A DNA stretch of 8,261 nt from Flavobacteriaceae bacterium (GTDB taxonomy: Bacteria; Bacteroidota; Bacteroidia; Flavobacteriales; Flavobacteriaceae), in contig WFMU01000405.1 in NCBI GenBank assembly GCA_015488935.1, positions 1 through 8,261 of the forward strand, in the 5' to 3' direction. Both the position numbers and the translations under genes were made by a program. This document shows positions 1-6,890 of this stretch, one piece after another. Under the pieces are notes generated by a model. The model was given only the letters and a program-made list of their open reading frames with translations, did no database searches and had not been told where the DNA came from. Position 1 is the first letter of the stretch. Every line of letters starts with the position of its first letter.

Positions 1-6
1 GAAATC

Positions 7-3000
7 ATGCAGAACAAAGGAGTAATTAAACTATTTGCCATTATATTTGGATTAATATGTTTATACTATTTATCATTTACGTGGACAGCTAACAAAATTG
101 ATAAAAAAGCAGATAAAATTGAGAAAGAAGCAACAGTAATTGCAGAAGGGGCAACGAAAGAGCAAATTAAGTCTGCAAAAAAAGTAGCAGCAGAAAAGAA
201 AAAAGAATACTTAGATTCATTAAAAGTAAACTACCTAACCACAGAATATACTTACAATGAAATAAAAGATAAAGCAATAAATCTTGGTCTTGACCTTAAA
301 GGAGGTATAAATGCAACACTAGAAGTATCTGTAAAAGATATCTTAATAGGATTATCTAACGAATCTAAAAATCCAGTTTTTAATCAGGCATTAGCAAAAG
401 CTAGTGAAATGCAAAAAAATTCAAGAGAGCCCTATATCGATTTATTTGTAAAAGCATTTAAAGAAATTAGTAAAGGAACTGTAAAATTAGGAGACCCTTC
501 TATATTTGGAACAAAATCACTAAAAGATAAAATTAATTTTAAAGTACCAGACGATCAAGTAGCAGTAGTCTTAAAAAAACAAGTCGATGCATCTATTGGA
601 ACAGCATTTCAAGTATTGCGTAATCGTATAGACCGCTTTGGTGTAACACAACCAAACATCCAACGTATAGGAAAAACAGGACGTATCTTAATAGAATTAC
701 CAGGAGCAAAAGATATAGAACGTGTTAAAAAATTACTAACAGGAACTGCAAAATTAGAATTCTGGGAAGTATTTACCAACCAAGATTTATTTAATTTTTT
801 AATCCAAGCAAACCAAAAATTAGCAACAATCGTTAAGCCAAAAGAAGTATCTAAAGCAACCGATACAACCAAAGTAAAAGACGAGGCTGCAGCATTATTA
901 GACGACGAAAAAGATAAAGAAAAATTAAAATTAGAAAGTCCTTTATTTTCGCTATTAGCAATAAATCAAAGACAAGCAGGACCAGTATTAGGTTCGGCAA
1001 GAGTTGCAGATACTGCAACCATAAACAGTTACCTAAGTAAAAAAGAAATTAGAGCATTATTACCATCTGAGTTAAGATATGCAAAATTTGTTTGGGATAT
1101 ACCACAAAAAAATTCAGATTTCATAAGTTTATACGCGTTAAAATCTAATAGAAATGACGAAGCTCCGATACAAGGTGATGTAATATCACAAGCAAGGCAA
1201 GTATTCTCACAATTTAGTACAAACCCAGAAATTAGTATGACAATGAAAGGTGCTGCAACTAAAAAATGGGCAAAAATGACCGAAAAAAATGTCGGAAAAT
1301 TTGTAGCCGTTGTTTTAGATAATACCGTATATACAGCACCAAGAGTAAATGGAAAAATACCAAATGGTAGAACATCTATCACAGGAAAATTTACCATAGA
1401 AGAAGCAAAAGATGTTGCCAATGCATTACAATCAGGTAAACTACCTGCAGCAGCACACATCATACAATCTGAAATTGTAGGACCATCTCTAGGACAAGAA
1501 GCAATAGATAGTGGAATAATGTCTTTTATACTAGCCCTAGCATTAATCTTGCTTTGGATGATATTCTACTACGGAAAAGCAGGAATATTTACAGATATTG
1601 CCTTACTAGTAAACATGTTATTTATCTTTGGTGTATTAACTGCTTTTGGTGCAGTATTAACTTTACCAGGAATTGCAGGTATCGTATTAACCATAGGTAT
1701 GTCGGTAGATGCAAATGTACTTATTTATGAAAGAATAAAAGAAGAATTAGCTGAAGGTAAAGCGTTAAAAGCAGCAGTAGCCGAAGGCTATAAAGCATCA
1801 TTACCATCTATATTAGATGCAAATATTACTACTTTTTTAACAGGTATTATTTTATTTGTATTTGGTTCGGGACCAATAAAAGGATTTGCATATACATTAA
1901 TGGTAGGTATTGCAACATCACTATTCTCTGCAATATATGTATCTAGATTATTTGTAGATTGGTATTTAAATAAAGGAAAAGAACTAACATTTAATACCAA
2001 TATTACAAAAAATTGGTTCCAAAATATAGATATCGATTTCTTAAAGAAAAGAAAAATGGCATTCCTAATATCTGGTGCCTTATTAGTTGCTGGATTAGGC
2101 TCTTTAATTACACAAGGATTAAACTATGGTGTAGATTTTACAGGAGGAAGAACATATACAGTTCGTTTTGCACAACCAGTAAATGCAACTGAAGTAGCAT
2201 CTACCTTAAAAGGTGCCTTTGGTGGTTCATTACCAAATGTTGCAACCTATGGAGGTGCCAATCAATTAAAAATAACAACCAAATATAAAATTGAAAGTAC
2301 CGATAATAAAGTAGATGATGAAATTCAAAAAATACTATTTGACAATTTAAAAAATTTATTACCTGACGGAACAAAATTTGAAAACTTTAAAGTAGGCTCG
2401 AAAAAACAAACCGTTGGAGTTATGGAATCAATGCAAGTAGGACCAACCATTGCAGACGATATTAAACAAGATGCTGTATGGGCAGTATTAGGCTCTTTAT
2501 TAATTGTATTCTTATATATCTTATTGCGTTTTAGAAAATGGCAATTTAGTTTAGGAGCAGTAGTAGCAGTATTTCACGATGTATTAATTGTATTAGGAAT
2601 ATTCTCATTACTGTATAAATTCTTACCATTTGAAGAAATAAACCAATCCTTTATAGCAGCAATTTTAACCGTAGTAGGATACTCATTGAACGATACCGTA
2701 GTAATATTTGATAGAATTAGAGAATATACAAACGACCATCCAGAATGGATTTTTACCAAAGTAGTAAACAGAGCTTTAAGTAGTACGTTAGGAAGAACAA
2801 TAAATACCTCATTAACAACATTAGTAACCCTATTAGCAATATTTATATTTGGAGGAGACTCCATAAAAGGATTTATGTTTGCAATGATTATAGGTGTTGT
2901 CGTAGGTACTTATTCATCACTATTTATAGCAACACCAATTATGTTTGATACCGTAATGAAAGGTGGAAAAAAATTAACAAAAGATGTTACAAAAGAGTAA
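7..3000 (+). CDS. secDF: SecDF fused protein-export membrane protein
   Basis: SecD and SecF in one 997-residue chain. It works with SecYEG at the inner membrane and uses the proton motive force to pull exported proteins through after SecA action. The SecD half has a first membrane helix (about 7-25), the LGLDLKGG motif (93-100), a large periplasmic region, the VGPSLG motif (491-496) and five further helices (about 502-650), including VDAN with Asp568. The SecF half has a helix at about 683-702, DFTGG (710-714), VGPTIADDI (811-819) and helices at about 823-978, with GYSLNDTVVIFDRIRE (891-906). Asp568, Asp896 and Arg930 match the proton-relay residues known from Thermus SecDF (Asp340, Asp637, Arg671); the 34-residue Asp-Arg spacing is identical. 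It is longer than Thermus SecDF (about 735) because of charged periplasmic inserts, as is usual in Bacteroidota. The ATG at 7 gives the expected short cytoplasmic N-terminus; only 6 bases upstream are visible, so its promoter cannot be judged. Confidence 0.97.
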   Translation: MQNKGVIKLFAIIFGLICLYYLSFTWTANKIDKKADKIEKEATVIAEGATKEQIKSAKKVAAEKKKEYLDSLKVNYLTTEYTYNEIKDKAINLGLDLKGGINATLEVSVKDILIGLSNESKNPVFNQALAKASEMQKNSREPYIDLFVKAFKEISKGTVKLGDPSIFGTKSLKDKINFKVPDDQVAVVLKKQVDASIGTAFQVLRNRIDRFGVTQPNIQRIGKTGRILIELPGAKDIERVKKLLTGTAKLEFWEVFTNQDLFNFLIQANQKLATIVKPKEVSKATDTTKVKDEAAALLDDEKDKEKLKLESPLFSLLAINQRQAGPVLGSARVADTATINSYLSKKEIRALLPSELRYAKFVWDIPQKNSDFISLYALKSNRNDEAPIQGDVISQARQVFSQFSTNPEISMTMKGAATKKWAKMTEKNVGKFVAVVLDNTVYTAPRVNGKIPNGRTSITGKFTIEEAKDVANALQSGKLPAAAHIIQSEIVGPSLGQEAIDSGIMSFILALALILLWMIFYYGKAGIFTDIALLVNMLFIFGVLTAFGAVLTLPGIAGIVLTIGMSVDANVLIYERIKEELAEGKALKAAVAEGYKASLPSILDANITTFLTGIILFVFGSGPIKGFAYTLMVGIATSLFSAIYVSRLFVDWYLNKGKELTFNTNITKNWFQNIDIDFLKKRKMAFLISGALLVAGLGSLITQGLNYGVDFTGGRTYTVRFAQPVNATEVASTLKGAFGGSLPNVATYGGANQLKITTKYKIESTDNKVDDEIQKILFDNLKNLLPDGTKFENFKVGSKKQTVGVMESMQVGPTIADDIKQDAVWAVLGSLLIVFLYILLRFRKWQFSLGAVVAVFHDVLIVLGIFSLLYKFLPFEEINQSFIAAILTVVGYSLNDTVVIFDRIREYTNDHPEWIFTKVVNRALSSTLGRTINTSLTTLVTLLAIFIFGGDSIKGFMFAMIIGVVVGTYSSLFIATPIMFDTVMKGGKKLTKDVTKE

Positions 3001-3026
3001 CAAAAAACAAATTATAAAATGATACA

Positions 3027-3058
3027 AAAACCTTTCAGAATAATAACTGAAAGGTTTT
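3027..3058 (+). terminator. Intrinsic terminator after secDF
   Basis: A perfect 12-bp inverted repeat: AAAACCTTTCAG at 3027-3038 pairs with CTGAAAGGTTTT at 3047-3058 around an 8-nt loop. The 5' arm begins with an A run and the 3' arm ends in a T run, giving the usual rho-independent layout 27 nt after the secDF stop. The A/T symmetry means it could also stop transcription from the other strand. It separates secDF from the hpt-adk gene that follows. Confidence 0.85.
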
Positions 3059-3070
3059 GTGTTTAATAAT

Positions 3071-3078
3071 TACCATTG
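3071..3078 (+). promoter_or_regulatory. Weak candidate -7 element for hpt-adk
   Basis: TACCATTG differs at one position from the Bacteroidota -7 consensus TAnnTTTG and lies 37 nt before the hpt-adk ATG, just after the secDF terminator. The nearest upstream TTTG (3056-3059) is only 11 nt away, too close for a standard -33 box. An alternative, TAGTATCC at 3082-3089, has better spacing (22 nt) from that TTTG but a poorer match. The terminator makes a promoter here likely, but its exact place is uncertain. Confidence 0.3.
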
Positions 3079-3115
3079 AGATAGTATCCAATTAAAGAAC
3101 CAAAAATAGGATAAA

Positions 3116-4231
3116 ATGAGTACCATAAAACTACACGATAAATACTTTAAAACATATTTAAGTAAAGACAAAATAGCAAAAGTAGTAGCTTATTTAGCAA
3201 AAGAGATTGCTCTTGATTTAGAAAAAGGAGAAATCCCAATTTTTGTAGGAATACTAAATGGCTCTTTTATGTTTGCAGCAGATTTTATAAGAGAATACGA
3301 AGGAGATTGCGAAGTAAGCTTTGTAAAATTAGCATCCTACCAAGGAACAAAATCTCAAGGAAAAGTAAAACAACTCGTAGGAATAAATGAAGATTTAAAA
3401 GGACGAACGGTAATTATTTTAGAAGATATTATAGATACAGGAAATACACTAGTTGAAATTTATGACATCTTTAGAGACAAGCAATTAAAACAATTAAAAA
3501 TTGCTACATTATTCTTTAAACCAGATGTATTCCGTAAAGGACTACCAATAGACTATATAGGAATGTCAATTCCAGATAAATTCGTAGTAGGTTATGGATT
3601 AGATTATGATGGTTTAGGAAGAAATTTAGCAGATATATACCAATTAACAACACATAAAATGACAAACATCGTATTATTTGGCCCTCCAGGAGCAGGAAAA
3701 GGGACACAAGCAACACTACTAAAAGATAAATATAATTTAGTACATATATCTACAGGAGACGTATTTCGTTTTAATATAAAAAACAATACCGAATTAGGAA
3801 TATTAGCAAAATCTTTTATGGATAAAGGCGATTTAGTTCCTGATGAAGTAACCATAGAAATGCTCAAAGCAGAAGTAGATAAAAATACAGAAGCAAAAGG
3901 ATTTATTTTTGATGGATTTCCAAGAACCGAACTACAAGCAAAAGCATTAGATGCATTTTTAGCAGAAAAAGGAGAAAAAATAAACGGAATGGTAGCACTA
4001 GAAGTAAACGAAGACCTACTAGTAAAAAGATTGCTAAAAAGAGGCGAAACAAGTGGAAGACCAGACGACCAAGATGAAACCAAAATTAGAAATCGTTTTA
4101 ATGAGTACGAAACAAAAACAGCCATTTTAAAAGACTACTACGAAGCACAAAAAAAATATTTTGGTGTAAATGGAGTTGGTACCATTGAAGAAGTAAACCA
4201 ACGATTAAGCGACGTTTTTGACACACTATAA
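3116..4231 (+). CDS. hpt-adk: Hypoxanthine phosphoribosyltransferase-adenylate kinase fusion
   Basis: One 371-residue cytoplasmic protein carrying two complete purine enzymes. Residues 1-181 are hypoxanthine (guanine) phosphoribosyltransferase, which makes IMP or GMP from base and PRPP. Visible signs are the LNGS pyrophosphate loop (47-50), the PRPP-binding segment IILEDIIDTGNTL (100-112, acidic pair Glu103-Asp104) and the C-terminal base-binding segment around VGYGLDYDGLGRN (158-170). Residues 182-371 are adenylate kinase (AMP + ATP to 2 ADP), with P-loop GPPGAGKGT (189-197), STGD (212-215), FDGFPRT (265-271) and a short lid at RGETSGRPDD (309-318) without zinc cysteines. Each half has the length of a free-standing enzyme (181 and 190 residues), and Met182 is where a separate Adk would start, so they are joined with almost no linker. 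All key residues look intact. The start at 3116 follows an A-rich leader, ATAAAATG. A one-base sequencing error creating the fusion cannot be excluded. Confidence 0.93.
   Translation: MSTIKLHDKYFKTYLSKDKIAKVVAYLAKEIALDLEKGEIPIFVGILNGSFMFAADFIREYEGDCEVSFVKLASYQGTKSQGKVKQLVGINEDLKGRTVIILEDIIDTGNTLVEIYDIFRDKQLKQLKIATLFFKPDVFRKGLPIDYIGMSIPDKFVVGYGLDYDGLGRNLADIYQLTTHKMTNIVLFGPPGAGKGTQATLLKDKYNLVHISTGDVFRFNIKNNTELGILAKSFMDKGDLVPDEVTIEMLKAEVDKNTEAKGFIFDGFPRTELQAKALDAFLAEKGEKINGMVALEVNEDLLVKRLLKRGETSGRPDDQDETKIRNRFNEYETKTAILKDYYEAQKKYFGVNGVGTIEEVNQRLSDVFDTL
3653..3661 (+). promoter_or_regulatory. Hpt/Adk junction with possible internal Adk start
   Basis: The in-frame ATG at 3659-3661 (Met182) is preceded by the same ATAAA that precedes the gene's true start at 3116. 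Flavobacterial initiation relies on unstructured A-rich leaders rather than Shine-Dalgarno pairing, so free 190-residue Adk could be made here as well as the fusion. A TAA at 3655-3657 lies out of the Hpt frame. One extra base upstream would put it in frame and separate the two genes, leaving a 1-nt gap before the ATG. Internal initiation is inference. Confidence 0.35.
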
Positions 4232-4249
4232 TAGTTGCAAGTAGATTTG
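4217..4249 (+). promoter_or_regulatory. Bacteroidota-type promoter for obg
   Basis: TTTG at 4217-4220 and TAGATTTG at 4242-4249 (an exact TAnnTTTG) are separated by 21 nt, within the usual 17-23 nt for the -33/-7 promoter of Bacteroidota. The -33 box lies inside the last codons of hpt-adk. Initiation about 6 nt after the -7 box would give a leader of under 20 nt before the obg ATG at 4274. This is the best promoter match in the window. Confidence 0.65.
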
Positions 4250-4273
4250 ATTTGAATCACAAACAAATAAAAA

Positions 4274-5263
4274 ATGACCGAAGGAAATTTTGTTGACTAC
4301 ATAAAAATACATGCTAAATCTGGTAAAGGAGGACAAGGATCTGCACATTTACACAGAGAAAAATATATAGATAAAGGTGGTCCAGATGGTGGAGATGGTG
4401 GACGTGGAGGTCATATTATTATTCGTGCTAATAAAGAAATGTGGACACTTTTCCATTTAAAATTTAAACAACATTTTAGAGCTACACAAGGAGGTGCTGG
4501 TAGTAAAAGCAGATCTACAGGAAAAGATGGCGATGATATTTATATCGATGTACCTCTAGGAACTATTGTTAAAGATGGCGAAACCCAAGAAAAATTATTT
4601 GAAGTAACCGAACATGGCGAAGAAATAATTTTACTAGAAGGTGGAAAAGGTGGAAGAGGAAATTGGCATTTTAAATCATCAACCAACCAAACACCAAGAT
4701 ATGCACAACCTGGAGTAGAAGGACAAGAAGGTTGGTTTCAAATAGAACTTAAAATATTGGCAGATGTAGGATTAGTAGGCTTTCCAAATGCAGGAAAATC
4801 TACCTTATTAGCAACCATAACCTCTGCAAAACCAAAAATTGCAGACTATGCATTTACCACGCTAAAACCAAATTTAGGCATTGTAAAATATCGCGATTTT
4901 AGATCTTTTGTAATGGCAGATATTCCTGGAATTATAGAAGGAGCTGCCGAAGGTAAAGGCTTAGGACATCGATTTTTAAGACATATAGAACGCAACTCAA
5001 CCTTGCTATTTTTAATTCCTGCTGATAGCGATGATATTCAAAATGAATATGAAATACTATTAAATGAACTCCGAAAACACAATCCAGAATTAATAGATAA
5101 ACAACGTTTGTTAGCCATCTCAAAATCCGATATGCTAGATGAAGAACTTATGGAAGAAATAAGCAAAGAATTACCAGAAGATGTAGAGCATATATTTATA
5201 TCGTCTGTTACGCAACAAGGTATTAAAGAACTAAAAGACAAACTTTGGACAATGTTACAATAA
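4274..5263 (+). CDS. obg: Obg family GTPase
   Basis: A 329-residue cytoplasmic GTPase of the Obg/CgtA family, which binds the large ribosomal subunit during assembly and links growth to (p)ppGpp and nucleotide state. The N-terminal Obg fold (about 1-160) is glycine-rich, notably [12 protein letters not shown] at 35-46 and GGKGGRGN at 123-130. The G domain follows: G1 GFPNAGKST (169-177), G2 FTT (194-196), G3 DIPG (216-219), G4 SKSD (283-286) and G5 SSV (310-312). The G4 motif has Ser where most GTPases have Asn. The chain ends right after the G domain, without the C-terminal extension of E. coli or Bacillus Obg. The start [17 protein letters not shown] aligns with the expected first strand, and the ATG follows an A-rich leader. 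It lies 42 nt after hpt-adk and has its own good promoter, though read-through from upstream remains possible. Confidence 0.96.
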   Translation: MTEGNFVDYIKIHAKSGKGGQGSAHLHREKYIDKGGPDGGDGGRGGHIIIRANKEMWTLFHLKFKQHFRATQGGAGSKSRSTGKDGDDIYIDVPLGTIVKDGETQEKLFEVTEHGEEIILLEGGKGGRGNWHFKSSTNQTPRYAQPGVEGQEGWFQIELKILADVGLVGFPNAGKSTLLATITSAKPKIADYAFTTLKPNLGIVKYRDFRSFVMADIPGIIEGAAEGKGLGHRFLRHIERNSTLLFLIPADSDDIQNEYEILLNELRKHNPELIDKQRLLAISKSDMLDEELMEEISKELPEDVEHIFISSVTQQGIKELKDKLWTMLQ

Positions 5264-5410
5264 TTCCTATGTTAGCTTTTAAGCATAAAATATGCCTAAT
5301 AAATCGTTTATAAAATAACACCTTGCCTTTAAGAAAATGAATTATATCCAATAAAAAATAGTTTTAATTTTTTAATAAGTAAAGCCGTTTTGGCAAAACA
5401 GATTTACACC

Positions 5411-5424
5411 TATCTTGTATCTTA
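5411..5424. repeat. Short tandem repeat, 2 x 7 bp
   Basis: TATCTTG at 5411-5417 is followed directly by TATCTTA at 5418-5424, and a decayed third unit (TCTCTAG) may follow at 5425-5431. The word CACCTAT also occurs twice nearby, at 5407-5413 and 5442-5448. It is too short to assign to any known repeat family; chance is possible in such AT-rich DNA. Confidence 0.4.
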
Positions 5425-5432
5425 TCTCTAGA

Positions 5433-5457
5433 AGCAAAGCGCACCTATGCTTTTGCT
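5433..5457. repeat. Imperfect inverted repeat in the obg-sufS spacer
   Basis: AGCAAAGC (5433-5440) can pair with GCtTTTGCT (5449-5457), giving 8 bp with one bulged T around an 8-nt loop. It is the most GC-containing structure in the spacer. No T run follows it on either strand, so it is not a standard intrinsic terminator. It may help RNA 3' ends or be a worn copy of a dispersed repeat. Confidence 0.45.
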
Positions 5458-5522
5458 AGACAACAATAATTTGTAATTTTTACAGTATATTAGAGGCATA
5501 AACATAAAAAATATTAGAAATT

Positions 5523-6737
5523 TTATTGTAACATAGCTACAGCTTTTTGTAATGCTGCTACAAAAACATCTATTTCTTCTTTGGTATTATAAAACGAAAA
5601 AGAAGCTCTTACCGTACCTGGAATATTAAAAAATTGCATGATTGGTTGTGTACAATGGTGTCCTGTACGCACAGCTATTCCTAATTTATCTACAATACTA
5701 CCAATATCAAACGGATGAATATTTTTAACATTAAAAGAAATAACACTAGCTTTTTTTTCTGCCGTTCCATAAATTTTTAAACCATCTATTTGTTCTAATT
5801 TCTCGGTAGCATATTTTAGTAAAGTATCTTCGTAGGTGGCAATATTTTTTATGCCAATTTTTGTAATATAGTCTATAGCTGTTCCAAAGGCTACTCCTGC
5901 GGCAATATTTGGAGTTCCTGCTTCAAATTTATGTGGTAAATCGGCATAAGTTGTTTTTTTAAAAGTTACTAATTTTATCATTTCACCACCACCGTGATAT
6001 GGTTTTAGTTTACGTAACCATGCTTCTTTTCCGTATAGGAAACCAATGCCTGTTGGTCCGTACATCTTATGTGCAGACATACAATAAAAATCGCAATCTA
6101 ATGCTTGGAAATCTGCTTGAATATGTGGTGCTGCTTGTGCACCATCTATTAAAACCGCTGCATTAAACCGATGTGCTTTATCAATAATTTCTTTTATTGG
6201 ATTAATAGTTCCTAAAGTGTTAGAAACATGACTTACCGCAACTATTTTTGTTTTGTTATTTAATAGTTTTTCGTATTCTGAAAGTAGCAACTCGCCTTTT
6301 TCATTTATTGGTATTACACGTAGTTTTGCTCCTGTTCTTTCGCATAAGAATTGCCAAGGTACAATATTAGAATGGTGTTCTAAATGAGAAATGATTATCT
6401 CATCTTCTTCGTTTAGTATCGATGTAAAACTACTAGCAACCAAGTTAATACTCTCGGTTGTGCCTCTTGTAAATATAATCTCATAATTGTGTTGTGCATT
6501 AAAATAATGCTGTATTTTATTCCGCGTAAGCTCATAAGCATCTGTTGCCAACTGACTTAGTGTGTGTACTCCTCTATGAACATTGGCATTTATTTCTTTA
6601 TAATACTTGTCTAAGGCACTAATTACTATTTGTGGTTTTTGGCTTGTAGCTGCATTATCAAAATATACCAATGGTTTTCCGTTTACTTGTTGTGTAAGTA
6701 TTGGAAAATCATCTCTTATTTTTTGCACATCCATCAT
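5523..6737 (-). CDS. sufS: Cysteine desulfurase SufS (group II)
   Basis: A 404-residue cytoplasmic PLP enzyme that converts cysteine to alanine and holds the sulfur as a persulfide for Fe-S cluster assembly; SufS normally passes it to SufE or SufU and the SufBCD scaffold. Visible residues: His121 in EHHSN, Asp198 and Gln201 in DGAQ, the PLP-binding Lys224 in SAHKMYGPTG, the persulfide Cys362 in RTGHHCTQP, and Arg377 near the C-terminus. All sit exactly two positions before their E. coli SufS counterparts (His123, Asp200, Gln203, Lys226, Cys364, Arg379), and the length matches (406 in E. coli). The RTGHHC form marks the SufS/Csd group rather than IscS. Two Met codons lie side by side at the start; the second (6732-6734) would serve equally. 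No sufB, C, D or E is visible here: it converges on obg and diverges from the thioredoxin-like gene. A second desulfurase of the Csd type is an alternative name. Confidence 0.94.
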   Translation of the reverse strand: MMDVQKIRDDFPILTQQVNGKPLVYFDNAATSQKPQIVISALDKYYKEINANVHRGVHTLSQLATDAYELTRNKIQHYFNAQHNYEIIFTRGTTESINLVASSFTSILNEEDEIIISHLEHHSNIVPWQFLCERTGAKLRVIPINEKGELLLSEYEKLLNNKTKIVAVSHVSNTLGTINPIKEIIDKAHRFNAAVLIDGAQAAPHIQADFQALDCDFYCMSAHKMYGPTGIGFLYGKEAWLRKLKPYHGGGEMIKLVTFKKTTYADLPHKFEAGTPNIAAGVAFGTAIDYITKIGIKNIATYEDTLLKYATEKLEQIDGLKIYGTAEKKASVISFNVKNIHPFDIGSIVDKLGIAVRTGHHCTQPIMQFFNIPGTVRASFSFYNTKEEIDVFVAALQKAVAMLQ

Positions 6738-6767
6738 AATTTTTTTTATTTAGAATAAATCTAAATA

Positions 6768-6775
6768 CAAAAATA
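6768..6775 (-). promoter_or_regulatory. Candidate -7 promoter element for sufS
   Basis: Read on the minus strand this is TATTTTTG, an exact match to the Bacteroidota -7 consensus TAnnTTTG. It lies 30 nt before the sufS start codon. A proper -33 TTTG is not found at 17-23 nt upstream; the nearest one is about 29 nt away, so this is a half-match only. Confidence 0.42.
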
Positions 6776-6816
6776 CAATTAATTACGAAATCGAATTATA
6801 AAATCAAAATTAAATG

Positions 6817-6824
6817 TACTTTTA
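6817..6824 (+). promoter_or_regulatory. Candidate -7 element for the thioredoxin-like gene
   Basis: TACTTTTA matches TAnnTTTG at all defined positions except the last. It lies 66 nt before the ATG at 6891 and just upstream of a leader hairpin. No TTG or TTTG occurs at the right distance upstream, so the assignment is weak. It is the closest match on this strand within the 153-bp divergent spacer. Confidence 0.3.
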
Positions 6825-6835
6825 CATTCGCTAAG

Positions 6836-6853
6836 ACCAATTGTGAAATTGGT
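6836..6853 (+). repeat. Leader stem-loop upstream of the thioredoxin-like gene
   Basis: ACCAATT (6836-6842) and AATTGGT (6847-6853) form a perfect 7-bp inverted repeat around the tetraloop GTGA. If the upstream -7 candidate is right, the hairpin sits within about 5 nt of the transcript's 5' end. It could stabilise the mRNA or be a small operator; it has no T run and is not a terminator. Confidence 0.5.
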
Positions 6854-6890
6854 ATGATTATTGAAAAAGTTACTATAAAACAAACAAACC

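Larger units (their letters stand above)
5264..5522. other. Gene-free spacer between convergent obg and sufS
   Basis: I see no credible gene in this 259-bp AT-rich stretch. It contains GCATA-aaa-TATGC (5283-5295), GTTTT-ggc-AAAAC (5387-5399), TGTAA-ttt-TTACA (5472-5484) and a longer imperfect inverted repeat at 5433-5457. None has a clear following T run on either strand, so no canonical terminator for obg or sufS can be named with confidence. The first of these hairpins, 20 nt after the obg stop, is the most plausible weak end signal for obg. Nothing resembles a tRNA, small RNA gene or insertion-sequence end. Confidence 0.6.

Noticed and set aside
1029..1463. A 144-codon open frame antisense to secDF
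   Set aside because: It is fully overlapped by conserved SecD coding sequence, has no recognisable motif and has no promoter; it is a shadow frame.
3655..3657. TAA at the Hpt/Adk junction read as a true Hpt stop
   Set aside because: As given, it is out of the Hpt frame, and both halves read through in one frame. It would only matter if a base were missing upstream, which is noted as a test of the fusion.
3604..4125. A 173-codon open frame antisense to the Adk half
   Set aside because: It lies entirely opposite a well-supported enzyme. Its Ser/Phe-rich translation is the usual mirror of A-rich coding DNA and shows no domain or signal of its own.
5264..5522. A hidden tRNA, small RNA or insertion-sequence end in the convergent spacer
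   Set aside because: No cloverleaf, no CCA-type 3' end, no transposase fragment, no terminal inverted repeats with a target duplication, and no promoter followed by a terminator.
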